Assembly: GCA_029964075.1 (NCBI GenBank)
Contig: CM057140.1
Span: 5,350,643-5,414,642, forward strand
Reading direction: 5' to 3'
DNA: 64,000 nt
DNA from: Patiria pectinifera
Lineage: Eukaryota > Echinodermata > Asteroidea > Valvatida > Asterinidae
This document shows, piece after piece, positions 12,588 to 24,748 of this stretch; the first letter of the stretch is position 1, and each line of letters opens with the position of its first letter. The position numbers were made by a program, and so were the translations under genes. The notes under the pieces were generated by a model that was given only the letters and a program-made list of their open reading frames with translations, had not been told where the DNA came from and made no database searches.

Positions 12588-12731
12588 AGTTCTACTAGAG
12601 AGTGAAGATCCTTAAACATCTCTCTGCTGAGGACCGTGATTTGATTGCGTTGCATGGAGAGTCTCCTTAGCTTGGTCTGATTGCGAAATAAGCCATCGGG
12701 GATGGATGAGAGACGATTGGAGCTCAAGTCA
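12588..12731 (-). CDS. Receptor exon 12: double LRR exon
   Basis: A 144-nt exon, exactly two repeats, acceptor ATATTTTGAAG and donor GTGAGTC, phase 2. It contains DLSSNRLSSIPDGLF and LSMQRNQITVLSREMF, both canonical. It is the only exon that fuses two repeats. The upstream 4-kb intron contains the LINE at 13.8-16.4 kb. Confidence 0.9.
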
Positions 12732-12995
12732 CTTCAAAATATGAACATATTGAGGAAAAAAGGAGAGTCAAACCTATGCACAACTCAAACTACACCTTAA
12801 GTTTTTTTTTTCCGAATCAGCAATGCAGGTTAAATGGACAGAGTGAATGTGCAATTTTTTCTTAAGGTTTTTTTTTTAATGGGGGGGGGGGGTTGGGTTG
12901 AGTTGAGAATTGCGATAAATGGACTTGATAATGGTCCCTCTTGGGAAAAAAAAACAAGGGTACAGTTGGGGAGAAATACAGCTGGGTATTTGTAT

Positions 12996-13255
12996 GGGTA
13001 TCTAGTAAATGAATTTGGAAGTTCCCAACATTATTGTCCCATTGGTGTCCATTTTGAGGATATATCTTGGCAGCCATCTTAGATTTCGTTGAAAACCGGT
13101 TATTGACATAACAGACAAAATGAACCTAATTTTGAAATAATATGGGTGTATGGGTGTAGGGAATCGCTGAAAAAAAAATAGTTTCAAAATTTGTCGGCTA
13201 TCTATGCAGCTATCGGGGTAATTCGGGCATGGCGAATCGATTGAATGTAATTATT
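12996..13255 (+). repeat. Dispersed repeat, copy 2
   Basis: Same order of blocks as the copy at 10 kb, more diverged and lacking part of the GGCGGCC core. It lies in the intron between receptor exons 11 and 12. Confidence 0.6.
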
Positions 13256-13759
13256 TAATGACAGTAACAAGTAAAATACCTTAAAAGTATAATTTGCATG
13301 CAGATCTTGCAAAACAGTCATGCTTTAATTCGTCGGATCAGTACGCGACATCGCGTACCTGCAATATACTAAGTGAGAACGTGTCTCGGACGCTACTTCA
13401 GGCCCTATTCAAAACTTGATTCAGCAACTTTTGATTTAAAATCGAGATCCTTGAATGTTTCCTCAAAATATACAGCTGAAACTGAGCTGAAACTTCATCA
13501 GGTTACTTGTTGAGCACCCTTCTTTAGATTTTGAGCACTATTGTTGCTTCAAACGAACACAATGAACAAATCACAAATAATAGACTGTACCTTTGAAATT
13601 CGATGACCATTAAGGTGCAGCCGCGGACTAAGTTACATAACTTCCTTACCAACGTCGTTGGACGAACTCATTGGTCTTGGTTGACAGTGTACCTCACTTT
13701 TCAGCGAATGTCCCTAGGAATGGTAGAGGCTAAGGGAGTAATTAAACCCATAAAGAAAA

Positions 13760-16376
13760 AAAAAAGTCAGGAGTGGAGCCACAAAGCCCCCAAAAGGCCT
13801 CGACACTGCGAATCACCACTTGCTGAATCAACAACCCAGAGAGAATTCAGCAGTTTGTTGACAGTCTTGGAGAGGCTCTGAAAGAACAACATGCGTTGAT
13901 GACTTGTGGAATTCAAGTGGTCCCACCTGCGTGATGATCTACAACCTCGCTACCTCTGCCTACGGGAAGAGAGAACGTAGGAACGCTGACTAGTACGAAC
14001 CTAACTGGGAAGAAATGGTACCAGGGACAAAAGCTTATAGAAAATTTCTTCTTGCCCACAAGAAGGATCCAAGTCCTAGCACACAAGACGTTCTCAGGAC
14101 CGTAAGAGATCAGTAATGCAAGAGTACTGTATGAGGGCATTAAGACGGCAGTAGGACCGAATATTTCGAAAGCGGCACTGTTAAGGTCCAACGTTGGATG
14201 AAACAGCTACCTTGAGCTGTATGTTACTTGTGATGACCGACGCCGCCCTGGAAACCATCCCAGACCTGCCTGTCATGGAGGAGCTAGACGCACTGGAAGA
14301 GCCCAGCAAAGCCACAGCAGGCCGCCTTAACTTTGGGAAGGTTCCCGGAACTGACGGTATCTCACCCAGCGCTGTTACGACGTCTTCATGAACACCCCTG
14401 CCTCTGCTGGAAAAAGGGCCACGTGATGCAAACATCGTCACTTTGTACGAAAACAAAGGAAACATGTGCGACTGTAATACCTATCCCAGAATCTCTGCTC
14501 AGTCGGTTAGGGATCTCCACACGCGTTGTCCGGACCTGTCTACAGAGCACGTGTCAAACCTGGGCCACGGTTTAGCTTCACAGGCAGATCCACTGTGGAT
14601 ATGCTCTTCTCACTTCGCCAGCTGTAGGAGAAGCGTCAGGAGCAGCAAATGCCACTCTATACTGACCTCATAGACCTGACACAGGTTTCAGACCTGGTCA
14701 TTGGAAATGGGCTCTTGAAACTGCTACAGAAGACCGGCTACCATCTAGGCTGCTAGGCATGATAACATCCTTCCACGCAGCCATGCACATCACAGTGTAC
14801 TGCAACGGCGCACCATCAGACGCCTTCCCAGTGAGAAGTGGAGTAAAACAGTTGTGCGTGTTGGCCCCCACTCTCTGCGGTATGTTCTTCTCTATGCTCA
14901 TACAGTACTCTTTTGCAGGGTGTCTACAACTATACCCAAGCTGATGGCAAACGTTTTAACATTGCTTGCCTTCGCTCTAAAACTTCGCGAGTTTTTCATC
15001 CGCGAACTGCTGCTTGCCAATGATGCAGCGTTGGTGTCCACAGTGAAGCCCAGCACCCGATTTCACAAAGCGCTGCGACGCGTCACGTCGCAACTCGCGA
15101 CGCGTCGTATCTCCCTTTTCACGAGAGTTGTGATGTGTTGAACACGTCGTAAGTTCCTTGACAACGGCTTAAAACACGTCGCAAGTTAAGACGTGTCTAG
15201 CGGTCGTCGCAAAATAAGAAAGGTAATTTCTAAGCCAATTTTATGCCATAAACATTACATTAACGAGATTATAATACCGAGGCAATGAATAAGACCGGAT
15301 TATTAGAGTTGAAATTTCAAAGTAGCTATACAGTCCAATGACAGCTTGTTTTTCTTCAAAATTGCATTGCAAGGGCCGCCATTTTGTTTTACGTTTTAAC
15401 AAATTTTGAGCTGAGATCCGACTGCTCTTTGTTGAATATCAGACGAATATTTACTGTACACTGACTTAATGCATAAAACAGTCACCGAGTTGTGCTATAA
15501 TTACACCTACGGCGCCTCGCACTTACGACGTGTTTTGTGAATTGGATTGCAGGACGCGTTGCAGCTGCGACGCATCGTAGAGATACGACGCGTCGCATCG
15601 CTGCGATGCATCTTAAATTTCGAAGAGTTTGATGAAATCGGGTGCAGCTCCGGCGGCTCAGCGATTTTCTGTCCCACGCCTGCCATCAGTCTGGACGATC
15701 AGTCTGATCCTTCCATCACCATCGACGGAAACGCTCTTGTTGGGGTGGATACCTTCACCTACCTTGGTTCAGCTATCTCAAGCATACTGTGTCTTGACAA
15801 AGACCGCAGTTGTCCTAACGACACTGAGCCAGAAAGTCTGGAACAATCATTAGGTGACTTTCAACAGTCACCTTATGTCACCTCATTCGTCGATGCCTTG
15901 ACACTTCTCCCCCGGTTGTGAAGCCCGGACAACCTAAGTTAGACAGAAGAAGAGACTTAATAGCTTTTACATCTGATGTCTCAGTCTCATCCTCTGCATA
16001 AGCCGACAGGATCGGGTAACCAACACGGCGGTTTTAGAGCGCGCTGGTATCCCGAGAACGTTTGTACTCCTGAGCATGAGACGTTTTAGATAGCATGGGC
16101 CATGTCAAGAGCATATAGACTCGGTTCGGCGCCTAAAAAAAAAAAATGATCTTCTTTAGGGAGAACTGACAATATCTGCAGGGCGACCCTATATCCGTTA
16201 CAATGACATCTGCAAAAAGATAGCTGAAGTCATTAGCAATAGGCCCCAACAGCTGAAAACGCACTGCAGACAACAGGGAATGCAGGAATGTGTGAGGTGG
16301 ACTGAACATGCTAAAAATGACTTCCTGACTGACAAGGGAGCCAAACGAAGGAGCGGGCAGGTTCATCTGAGGCGCC
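13760..16376 (+). pseudogene. Degenerate LINE-type endonuclease/reverse-transcriptase remnant
   Basis: Plus-strand reading in shifting frames shows, in order: HKKDPSPSTQDVLRTVRDQ and an LYEGIKTAVGP-like block before the RT; the RT block with GKVPGTDGISPSAV (14.3 kb), DLIDLTQ (14.66 kb), MITSFHAAMHITVYCNGAPS and VRSGVKQLCVLAPTL (14.75-14.88 kb); ITIDGNALVGVDTFTYLGSA (15.72 kb); and a tail with GRPYIRYNDICKK (16.18 kb). These match the order in widespread animal non-LTR retrotransposon proteins. Many stops and frameshifts; a GC-rich insertion at about 15060-15615 splits it. Inactive, in a receptor intron. Confidence 0.75.
15060..15615. mobile_element. Insertion in the LINE with GACGCGTCG-rich inverted ends
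   Basis: Left part carries GCTGCGACGCGTCACGTCGC and right part carries the inverse theme (GATACGACGCGTCGCATCGC). The LINE frame resumes after it near 15625-15720. The ends act as imperfect inverted repeats; family not recognised and exact termini uncertain. Confidence 0.5.
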
Positions 16377-16384
16377 TTTAATGT

Positions 16385-16680
16385 CTTCCTATCATGCCTA
16401 ATTCAAAAGTTACGCCAAATTACCGATTTTCGTCAAAATCCAAGATGGTTGCCAAGAAAGTTGCTAAACTATAAAAAGTAACACTTTCAATCTATTTCTT
16501 ACACCCAAATCACCTCGAAAATAGTGTTTATCTGGTTTCCCGTGATGCCTAATTCAAAAGTAATGTCAAAAACCGATTTTCGTCGAAATCTCAGACGGCC
16601 ACAAAGATGGCCGCCAAACTAACCCCATCGAGTATTATTTGTTGTTGAGAACATCAAAATTCATTTTCTAGACACCTAAA
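16385..16680 (-). repeat. Dispersed repeat, copy 3 (inverted)
   Basis: Reverse-complement copy with two tandem units (each with ATGCCTAATTCAAAAGT and ACCGATTTTCGTC), directly following the LINE remnant. Confidence 0.6.
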
Positions 16681-16780
16681 AGATAACACACATAGGTTAA
16701 ATATCATCATTGTTGCTAAAAGATTGACATGTAAAATGTGGTGATTGATAAAAAAAAAACAAAGTCAGGCAAAATCTTAC

Positions 16781-16852
16781 AACTCTCCGGTTAATGTTGT
16801 GTTGACTAGCAGATTTTCTGGTAGAAAAACTAGGTAGTTTTCTGCTATGAGC
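16781..16852 (-). CDS. Receptor exon 11: LRR cassette
   Basis: A 72-nt exon, acceptor TTTACCCACAG and donor GTAAGATT, phase 2. It reads LIAENYLVFLPENLLVNTTL. Its first base G completes Leu after exon 10b or Trp after exon 10a, so it accepts either upstream exon. Confidence 0.85.
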
Positions 16853-17092
16853 CTGTGGGTAAAGGAAACAAATACAAATAACCCACTTATTGGTGACAAT
16901 CGTTTTAAAAAAGCGTTATTGAGAAAATGTTTTCAGGTCTAATTTGTTATGATAACGAATCTCGTTGGAATATTTTTTTTTAACAAACATGTACCCAGGT
17001 CCTGCAGTCAACGACTACTATATTGTATTCAATTGTACTATTGTCATTTAGGCAAAAACAAACATGAATAAGAAGAAGTGTACTGCACTTAC

Positions 17093-17164
17093 AACTTTCT
17101 AATTTCAGTCGACGCTTCAAACAAACCCTCTGGTAGAGTCGTTAGATGATTGTGCTGCATTTCT
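17093..17164 (-). CDS. Receptor exon 10b: LRR cassette, alternative partner of the exon at 18.7 kb
   Basis: A 72-nt exon with donor GTAAGTGC and a weaker acceptor (ACATTAAG). It reads EMQHNHLTTLPEGLFEASTE, a textbook LRR. It joins directly to exon 9 as CT+A (Leu) and to exon 11 as TT+G (Leu). It cannot follow the 18.7-kb exon without a stop codon. The weaker acceptor is consistent with regulated use. Confidence 0.8.
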
Positions 17165-17270
17165 CTTAATGTTTTTACAGAGATGTAAAATGAAAAGTCT
17201 ATCATTTCAAGCTACTAACGGTACATTTATGTATTTGTCTAACATTGAAACAACAAACCCTTCCAATTAA

Positions 17271-17790
17271 AGAGAAAATACAACATTTGCAAACATCAAA
17301 AAAAAACTACTACATTATTTTGAAATACCTTGCTGGACTGTTAGTGAATGACAGTCTAAAGCATATTGTAAAATCATGGCACCTGTTGTGCTGACATTTT
17401 TAAGAAAAGTGGTATTCTTGTATCAATTTCCAACGCTGGTCGGCCGACCACCGATGCAAAAACTGGCTTTTTTCAAATATTGGCCCCAATTGACCATATG
17501 GAGTTAGTCCGCATTTGTTTGAAATCGATTACATACCTATATAAACGGGTACAAACCAGCTAGACTGGTTCCCTAACCTAATTCCCAAATGTCTATAAAT
17601 TGCTCCGTTTCATCTTAAATGGAGTCTGGGAGCCAGACTTCAGGAAAATTATTGTTTTTCCTGATTTTCAAGCATCTTCGAACCCAAAATGTCAGAAAAG
17701 TCAGTGTAACAATATTTGCTATATATTACCAACCCCACAAATCCATCCATTTCTGAAAATTACAGCAAAAGCAAATGATGTATAACCCCT
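17271..17790 (-). mobile_element. TTAA-flanked MITE, copy 1 (inverted)
   Basis: A 520-bp copy bounded by TTAA at 17267-17270 and 17791-17794, ends AGAGAAAATACA and ATAACCCCT. It includes CCAACGCTGGTCGGCCGACC, the diverged form of the central palindrome in the other two copies, and CTAGACTGGTTCCCTAACCT. TTAA duplications with CCCT/AGGG ends suggest a piggyBac-type non-autonomous element. Confidence 0.65.
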
Positions 17791-17824
17791 TTAAATGTGG
17801 GTCAAGTGAAGCATACACTATTAA

Positions 17825-18397
17825 GGGAATAAAATGTGTGCTGCAGAGGTTTTTATCACTCTGTTTCAGACCGCTTGGAGTCTGGGTGCTGATAATTACC
17901 CGAGCCGGAGGCGAGAGTAATTATCAGCACCCAGACACAAAGCGGTATTAAACAGAGTGATAAATACCGACCGAGCACATATTTATTCCCATTCATAAAT
18001 ACCTTTTCGGTAAACACAAATCAAATAATTCGTTCCAAAAATCCCGATTTTGTTTAACAAGTTCACTTCATGCTTTTTGAAACATCCCTCTAGCAAAATA
18101 ATAGAGTGTTCAGCTGGCGAGTAAGATGTAAACAACCCTTGGGCGTTGCGTTTTGAATTTAGGACTATAAAATTCTGACTCGCTGGTAGTGTTGCGCATG
18201 CCTACTTGAGGATTGTGAACGTTCAACAAATAAAACGGTAAGAGGCACTGGATTTTTAGGAGTCCACATTTTATTGTGACACTGGAAAAGTGTTTAAGAC
18301 AAGCTAGCCATGTCTTTATCATCCGTTTAAGATCGGCCACGTGACAGGCTCTCGACCAATAGGAATAGCTAAACTGTCTGAGGTATTTATGAATATT
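17825..18397 (-). mobile_element. Terminal-hairpin fold-back element, copy 1
   Basis: A 166-bp palindrome (17825-17990) with ends GGGAATAA / TTATTCCC and a GGAGGCGAG centre adjoins ATTCATAAATACCTTTT; the far end at about 18395 carries AGGTATTTATGAAT, the inverse. The 18.32-18.39 kb sequence (CACGTGACAGGCTCTCGACC) matches the inverse of the element at 61.7 kb. Non-coding. Confidence 0.65.
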
Positions 18398-18729
18398 TAT
18401 TTAACATTGACGACGAAGTTTACTTACAACTTGTCGAGCTTTTTAACACCATTAAAAGCTCCAATGGCAACTCGGCTAACCCGGTTACTAAAAAAAGAAC
18501 TGAAGCAGGAGAGACAAAACAAACACATTACCGGTATGTATTTCAACAATTCCACTTTTATCGGATACGCCAATTTGCAGTACAACTTAAAACAGGTTTG
18601 TCACCCCCGGATTTTTCAGTTGTTGTGATAATCTGTCTTGAAGGTTATAGGAAAAGCTCCTAAAAAGCAGAAAAGTAAGACAATATCTAGATACTGTTTC
18701 GCTATCAATATGTTGAAAGTAATACTTAC

Positions 18730-18819
18730 CATGTTTTGATTTCTGTCCTATGTTGTTTGTTTGAGGGATCCACAAACAAATTAGGTGGAATCTCGGGAAT
18801 TGTGTTGCTAGCCAAAGAT
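18730..18819 (-). CDS. Receptor exon 10a: 90-nt LRR cassette, possibly alternative
   Basis: Acceptor TTTTCCAG and donor GTAAGTATT, phase 2, reading SLASNTIPEIPPNLFVDPSN followed by a lysine/threonine-rich tail that breaks LRR spacing. The exon ends in TG. Joined to the next exon (first base A) it gives TGA, a stop; joined to the exon at 16852 (first base G) it gives TGG, Trp, and the frame stays open. It may be one of a mutually exclusive pair, a poison exon, or a decaying exon. Confidence 0.55.
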
Positions 18820-19040
18820 CTGGAAAACATTAAAAAAAGTGAGAACACGTTTTGAACAATACTTCTTTCTTTTACTGAGAACAAAGTCAATGCGGTAATG
18901 TTATCATGTCTTTTTCTTTATTTTTTTCAAAGGATATGCATATAGCCCAAAATCTCTGATCAAAACACTTTAAACTTTATATTTACTTGTTTTTTGTTCA
19001 TCAAATTTCAAGTTTCTTTTCCAAACGAATGCATACTCAC

Positions 19041-19112
19041 AGCCAGCTGAGGTTGTTGACTCTACCAAAGGTGTGTGCCTTTAACAGTTGCAAACCGTTG
19101 TATTGTATCCAT
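19041..19112 (-). CDS. Receptor exon 9: LRR cassette
   Basis: A 72-nt exon, acceptor TTCATTACAG and donor GTGAGTATG, phase 2. It reads WIQYNGLQLLKAHTFGRVNN. It ends with CT and needs an A-starting exon to complete Leu; both the 18819 and 17164 exons start with A. Confidence 0.85.
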
Positions 19113-19489
19113 CTGTAATGAATAAAACGTATCTTTTAAATTCAAGGTTCAACGATCAAGGGTATTGTCATCTTTCTTGGCCAACCCGTGGTTAGCACTT
19201 TTTGACACAACGGTTTGGCAGATTGTAAGGTTATAACGCTGTTAAAACAAAGAATACATGTAGTTTACATGTTTATAATCTTTGGATTGTAGTTTACATA
19301 TTTCCAAACATATCAACGGATTGTAGAAAATAAAAAAGTACCAACAAATGCTACCAAAGACTAATAAATATGCCTATTTAATCTAACACGAGAGATGTGT
19401 TTATAATCAATTAGTTTGGTGGCGCAAGGCTCGCGTATATCACATGCACGTCACATCTGTTCGTCATTTGATGCGCGCATGTTATGGAA

Positions 19490-21205
19490 ACCTTTATTTG
19501 TCAAATAATACATATTACATAACTAACATACAGATCCTTGTCATTTGATTGGTGGAACTCACATCACGTGACATTCGTCATCGCTCCCATTTACGCCGCG
19601 GCTCAAAAAGTAGTATCCGCCCATGGGGAATGGGAAATATTATACAACACCTGAATAAATCCCCGTCATCTGATTGGTGGATCGTTGATCAAATGTCTTG
19701 AATTATTCGTACCAATGCACGGCGCGCGCGTGGCGCGAAACGCGCAGTGCAATGGTGGTACTATTGCACTGTGATTGGAAGTACCATTGCACTGTCACTG
19801 CACATGTTGTTGATGGTGGCGCTGTGGTGTTTAAATTGGCAATAAAAGTTCTGAGCTTATTGAACTGTTTGAGTTCTAAACTTATGGAAAGGTTCTAAAC
19901 TTATGGAAAAGTCGAGATAAATTGAATATTATAGTTCTCAACCTGTTGAACAGTTTGCATAATATGATAACTCGGAACTCGTGAAATTTGTAAACAATTT
20001 TTAACCTGAATAAATTGGCTATTAAAAGTCAACCAATCAGATGACGAGGATTTATTCAGGTGTTATATCAAACAAATAATGAATGTTTTACGCTCGTGCA
20101 ATAGAAAGAATAATTTAATTCGGTGACAGATGAAATGTTCCCTTCCACTCGGCTTCGCCTCGCGTTTTGTTCCAAAGATCCTCGCGTATCGCGTATTGTT
20201 CCAAAGACCCAGCGCTATACAGCGTTGGGTTCAAACATGTTTGTGAAGGGGTGGTTTGGAAGAGAGAATACATTTTGCTCCGGTTTTGTATTTAAAAAAA
20301 AAGTTCAAATATATCAAATGACCAGGATCTTTATGTCAGTTATATAAAACAAATATTGAGTGGCTTTAAATTGTGAAATGGGAGGAATATTATCGATCGG
20401 TAAAATCTGGACTTTTCCAGTTCACTCGGCTTCGCCTCGTGAAATGGAAAAGTCCAGATTTTACCTTGCGATAATATTCCTCCCATTCCACGCTGAGCCA
20501 CTAAATATTTGTTATGCTGGTTCCCAGACCAAAAGATTCTGACTATTCCTGATGAATCTTAGGTCCCGTAGCCTCCGGTAATACATTGTATTACAATTTA
20601 CGTCACGTGACTAAAACGGGAGGAATTCCTCCCTTTTCCGAAAATTTCCGAAGATTGCCGAAGTCGTTTCGTCGACAATCGGATAGTGGCCGTATACTTC
20701 CGAGCATAGGTTTAATTAACTGCTAATTGCTTATTAATTTTATTTGAAATGAGTTGATAATTAATATTCATTGGTTTCATTCAAAAAACTTGAAATTCAA
20801 CGACGATTTTGTGCATTTAATATACTCGGATCGTATGGGCGAACTTTTTGCTGTACAATGTACAATTTTGAATTTGACGACCGTTACCGAGATTTTCCAA
20901 AACTCGGTCTTCATTCGGCTCCGCCTGCTAACAGTGCTATTTGGGTGCTAATTTCGAAGATTCCAGATCAACATTAGTCAATGTTATCTGACAGAAACAT
21001 CAAACTGTATTATCATCACTGCATAATATTAAGAAGCAAGTGATTTATTAAAAAAAATGATCAGAACATTAAAAGCTACAAGCGATAAATAGCCGAGCTA
21101 TGAAAAAGGGCCATCGTCATGTTTATTTTTTTAGCCACGGAGGCTGCCTGACCTAAGATTCATCAGGAATAGTCAGAATAATTTGATCTGGGAACTAGAC
21201 TAAAT
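19490..21205. repeat. Nest of fold-back sequences
   Basis: Several inverted pairs: about 19640-19682 with 20022-20065 (ACCTGAATAAATCCCCGTCA and inverse); about 19500-19550 with 20305-20350; a palindrome at 20345-20522 around CTCGGCTTCGCCTCG with GGTAAAATCTGGACTTTTCC arms; and 20523-20577 with 21135-21200 (ATTCCTGATGAATCTTAGGT and inverse). All are non-coding; they look like snap-back MITEs inserted into each other in the intron between receptor exons 8 and 9. Confidence 0.6.
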
Positions 21206-21860
21206 ATTTGTATACTAGATTGGCAGTGCGTACAGACGCGCGTTCTGCCATGGGCGGCGCTATTTTCAGCGCATGGGGCAAAAGTTGCGCTACGCGCACC
21301 TTTATTTCCGTAGGTTTGTATGGAAAGATATATTTTTATGTCCGGAAAAGTAATTTTTTGAACCAGTAGGAGTTGTTTCCCCAACAAAATCCGAAACATG
21401 GTTCATTTCGAAGTTTGGTCTATTTTATTTCTCGTATTTATTTCCCGTTTTAAAATGCTGAGGCGCATTGCTAAAAAATAACTTGCATCCAGTTTGTAAG
21501 TTAAGTGCTATTTCATTCATCAACAAACAGATTAATAATCATTTTGAACGTCTGTTTCCGTAGTTTTTGCTTTGTCCTTAAATTTAAATTCACGGCAGTA
21601 TTAAGTGACACTACTCCATTGTCCCTCCTCGGGACATGACAAACGCCGTTATCAAAACCAGTTTTCCACTGTTGGATAACGGGGTATGCACGCCCCTCCC
21701 CAGTCCTTCACCCAACAAAAATATAACAAATACATTTGTGTTATTGTGCTCTCCTCTATAGTGGCGTATCCAGCATCTCCAAATCTTCAAGAAGGCGTAA
21801 TAATCTCACAATGTTGAACAAAATGGGTAAAGCACATGTCAGTGATGTAGTGCCTTGATG

Positions 21861-21985
21861 CTGGGCCTTGGCCTTAAGGCTGCCTTAAGGCTGGATTTTA
21901 GGGCCTTGGCCTTGGCCTCGAGGCTTGAGGGCAAAAGCCTTGGCCTTGGCCTTGGCCTTGAGGGTTCAGGGCCTTGCAATTTTGA
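21861..21985. repeat. GGCCTT-type minisatellite, array 1
   Basis: Imperfect GGCCTT/AAGGCC hexamers interspersed with CGAGGCTTGAGGGCAAAAGC-type spacers. The array gives spurious open frames rich in Lys-Ala or Leu-Ala. Confidence 0.85.
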
Positions 21986-22557
21986 GTCAAGGCTCTTCAA
22001 GGCCCATAGAATTTTGCATTTTCCAGATAAATCTGTTCGAAATTTTGCTGTTACCATTTTAATCGTATTACCATGGAGGAGGGAAGCACCCTATAGATTT
22101 GTGTGTTGGGCACACTTCCACTTTTGTAGCATCACATTTTGTTACCATTGTAGTAGATTTGCTGCAAAAATATTCCGTACACTTGTGGAGCTAATGAGAT
22201 GATCACTTTAATTGTATATAACTATGGAATAGATCTGATTGGTTGTACATGTATATGTCTCCCTGATAAGTGCTAAAGATTTGCATGTATCTGTTTTAGA
22301 TAATGCTGATATTTCTGACCATGTTGGGCCAGCAAATAAAAATTTCCCAAATCAGTTTCTTGGATCCCCCTTTTGTTACACTTGGGAGAATTGTGTGTCA
22401 ATATAGAAGTAAATCATTATTTTGTTTAGTTAAACCATATTGAAGACCTGAACTTATACTTTAGGTACAGTGCAGTCATAAAACGGTGTAGGCCTATGCG
22501 AGCATGTTGATTGCAATTAAAGAAATGTTGTTCTTCGTAATGAGCAATTCGTGATGA

Positions 22558-22864
22558 TAAGGGCGGTCCAGGGGGGCCAAAAGGGGCCATGCCCCCCCCA
22601 AAAAAAAAACCGAAACCATTTTTTTTATGTGACGTCGTAATAAAGGCAGGCAATGAGTACACCACCATCTTTTCCTAAAAAAACATCGGTTAAAATGGTC
22701 AGAAATTGCCTCAAATCGCACCACAGAGCATCTCGAATCCAAAAATTTTTCGGGGCCCTTATTAAAGCGGGCCCCGAAGCCCAAGCCGTAATTTTTGGAC
22801 CCACTTTTTTGGGGGGGACCAAAATTTCTTTGCCCCCCCCAATTGTGTTCTGGATCCGCCCTTG
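22558..22864. mobile_element. hAT-like MITE with 8-bp target duplication
   Basis: A 307-bp element; ends TAAGGGCGGTCCAG and CTGGATCCGCCCTTG are inverted, with CGTGATGA duplicated at 22550-22557 and 22865-22872. GC-rich ends with an 8-bp duplication are characteristic of hAT elements. Homopolymer runs of G, C and A fill the interior; no transposase. Confidence 0.7.
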
Positions 22865-22927
22865 CGTGATGATGTGTCACTCATGTGACTATAATTAGTT
22901 CTATATCAGTGGTCATTTCATAAAACA

Positions 22928-23070
22928 GGGCCTTGGCCTTGGCCTTGGCCTTGAGTGTTAAGCCTTGGCCTTGGCCTCGAGGCTTGAAGGTCAAAGCCTT
23001 GGCCTTGGCCTTAGCCTTGAGGGTCAAAGCCTTGGCCTTGGCCTTGGCCTTGGCCTTGAGGGTCAAAGCC
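22928..23070. repeat. GGCCTT-type minisatellite, array 2
   Basis: About four blocks of GGCCTTGGCCTTGGCCTTGA with GGGTCAAAGCC spacers, the same unit structure as the array 1 kb to the left. Confidence 0.85.
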
Positions 23071-23599
23071 TTTGCTCCAACACTGGCACATGTAAATAAA
23101 CTTGAGGAATTAATTACATTTTTATTTAAATCATTCGTCCGGTTAAACCGTCTCGTGTCCCTATGAGTATGGTAGTGGTTGTGTGTATCGCCTAATGCAA
23201 AATATAACTTTCACCGTCCCGATTTCGCTTCTATCAGCTTTCCCGTTTCGCTTTTAAGATCTCCATGATGTTGCCTTCTACCAATTCCCCCATCCCCTCC
23301 AAGCCTGGTCACGCCACCTCTCTTAGCGTTAATTTAGGTCAAATATCCCAGACGCGTTTTCGAAATATGCACAACAAACACACCCATCATCCATACCCCT
23401 AAAACCATCCTCCCAAAAGGTAAGTAGTTTTTACATTCTACGTTTTCCGTTTCATTGTTCAAAAACAATGTTTTTCAGATAAGCTGACATAATTTGGAGA
23501 TTTTAGCAACGCACACCACCATTTTGAAACGAACAATAAATACGAAGGCAAAATAAAGCAAATTTCGAGTTGACTATCCAGCTTGAAATTGAATTGTGT

Positions 23600-24600
23600 T
23601 GGATACATAATAACTACTAGTAAAAATATTACTTTTACGGACTTAAAAATGCAAGTTTGTGCACAAACCTACGGGAATGTGGGTGTGCGTAACACATGTT
23701 TTGCCCCACGCACTACTGCGCGTAAAGCGTCCATGCTGGAACGGGGAAATTTGTGCACACTCTATGGTGCGTCTGTACACACTGCCGATCAAGTCTTTTT
23801 ATTCTATAACTATGGCAAAGGCATGCTCCTGTGCGCGTTCAGCATTGCGCATAGCGCGTATTGTTCCAAAGAGCCAGTGCGACAGAGTGGGGTTCAAACA
23901 TTTTCGTGAAGGGGTGGTTTGGAAATGAGAAATACATTTCCCATCAATTGTGTAGTGAAATAACAGTTCAAATATATCAAATGACAAGGATCTTTATGTC
24001 GGTTATATAAAACAAATATTGAGTGGTTTTGGTAAAATCTGGTCTTTTCCAGTTCACTCGGATTCGGCTCGTGAAATGGAAAAGTCCAGATTTTACCTTG
24101 CGATAATATTTCTCCCATTTCACTCTGCGCCGCTCGATATTTGTATACTATTCAACATTTAGGATCATCCTTGTTTCATGGCGCAGTATTTCTGCGCAAA
24201 TGCATTACGGTGTGCGCGAACAGCGTTGCGCGTATTGTTCCAAAGAGCCCATAGATATAGAATAAAAAAATCCATCTGGTTTGTTACTTAAAACCCCATA
24301 CACGCGCGCCCACCTCTGATTACTAGCACCCATGGGATTAACGCTCGAATTGCGTTAACTTCGGGTTCCATTTGTGCTGTCACCAATTGAGTTCAAAGTG
24401 CGTCTTCTTGAAGGTGCGTATTGAAATACAAGTTCGAATATATCAAGGATAAGGCAAGGATATAATTATATAATACAAATATTGAGTGGCGTGTAATGGA
24501 AAAGTCCAGATTGTACAGAGCGATAATATTCCTCCCAATTCCACTCTGAGCACTTACATTTTTTTATACAATGGCTGCACACTAACTATTTGAATTATAC
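23600..24600. repeat. Second cluster of the snap-back family
   Basis: Contains ATATCAAATGACAAGGATC, a GGTAAAATCTGG...AAGTCCAGATTTTACC hairpin (about 24030-24110) and a further half at 24490-24540, all shared with the 20.3-kb copy. A TGCACAAACCTACGG block at 23.66 kb resembles 21.3 kb in inverse. Confidence 0.55.
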
Positions 24601-24748
24601 TGAATCTTAAATGAAATCTAGTAGTAGCTTCTTGAAATTCAAATTGAGAATTGAGCTTGGCGATGTTTGGGGACGAAATTAAAGTATCGATATAGACAAT
24701 TCGTGTGATACAAGTGTTAAAATAACCGGGAAAACCTGTATTTCTTAC

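Noticed and set aside
22881..23066. Lys-Ala repeat protein
   Set aside because: Produced entirely by the GGCCTT minisatellite.
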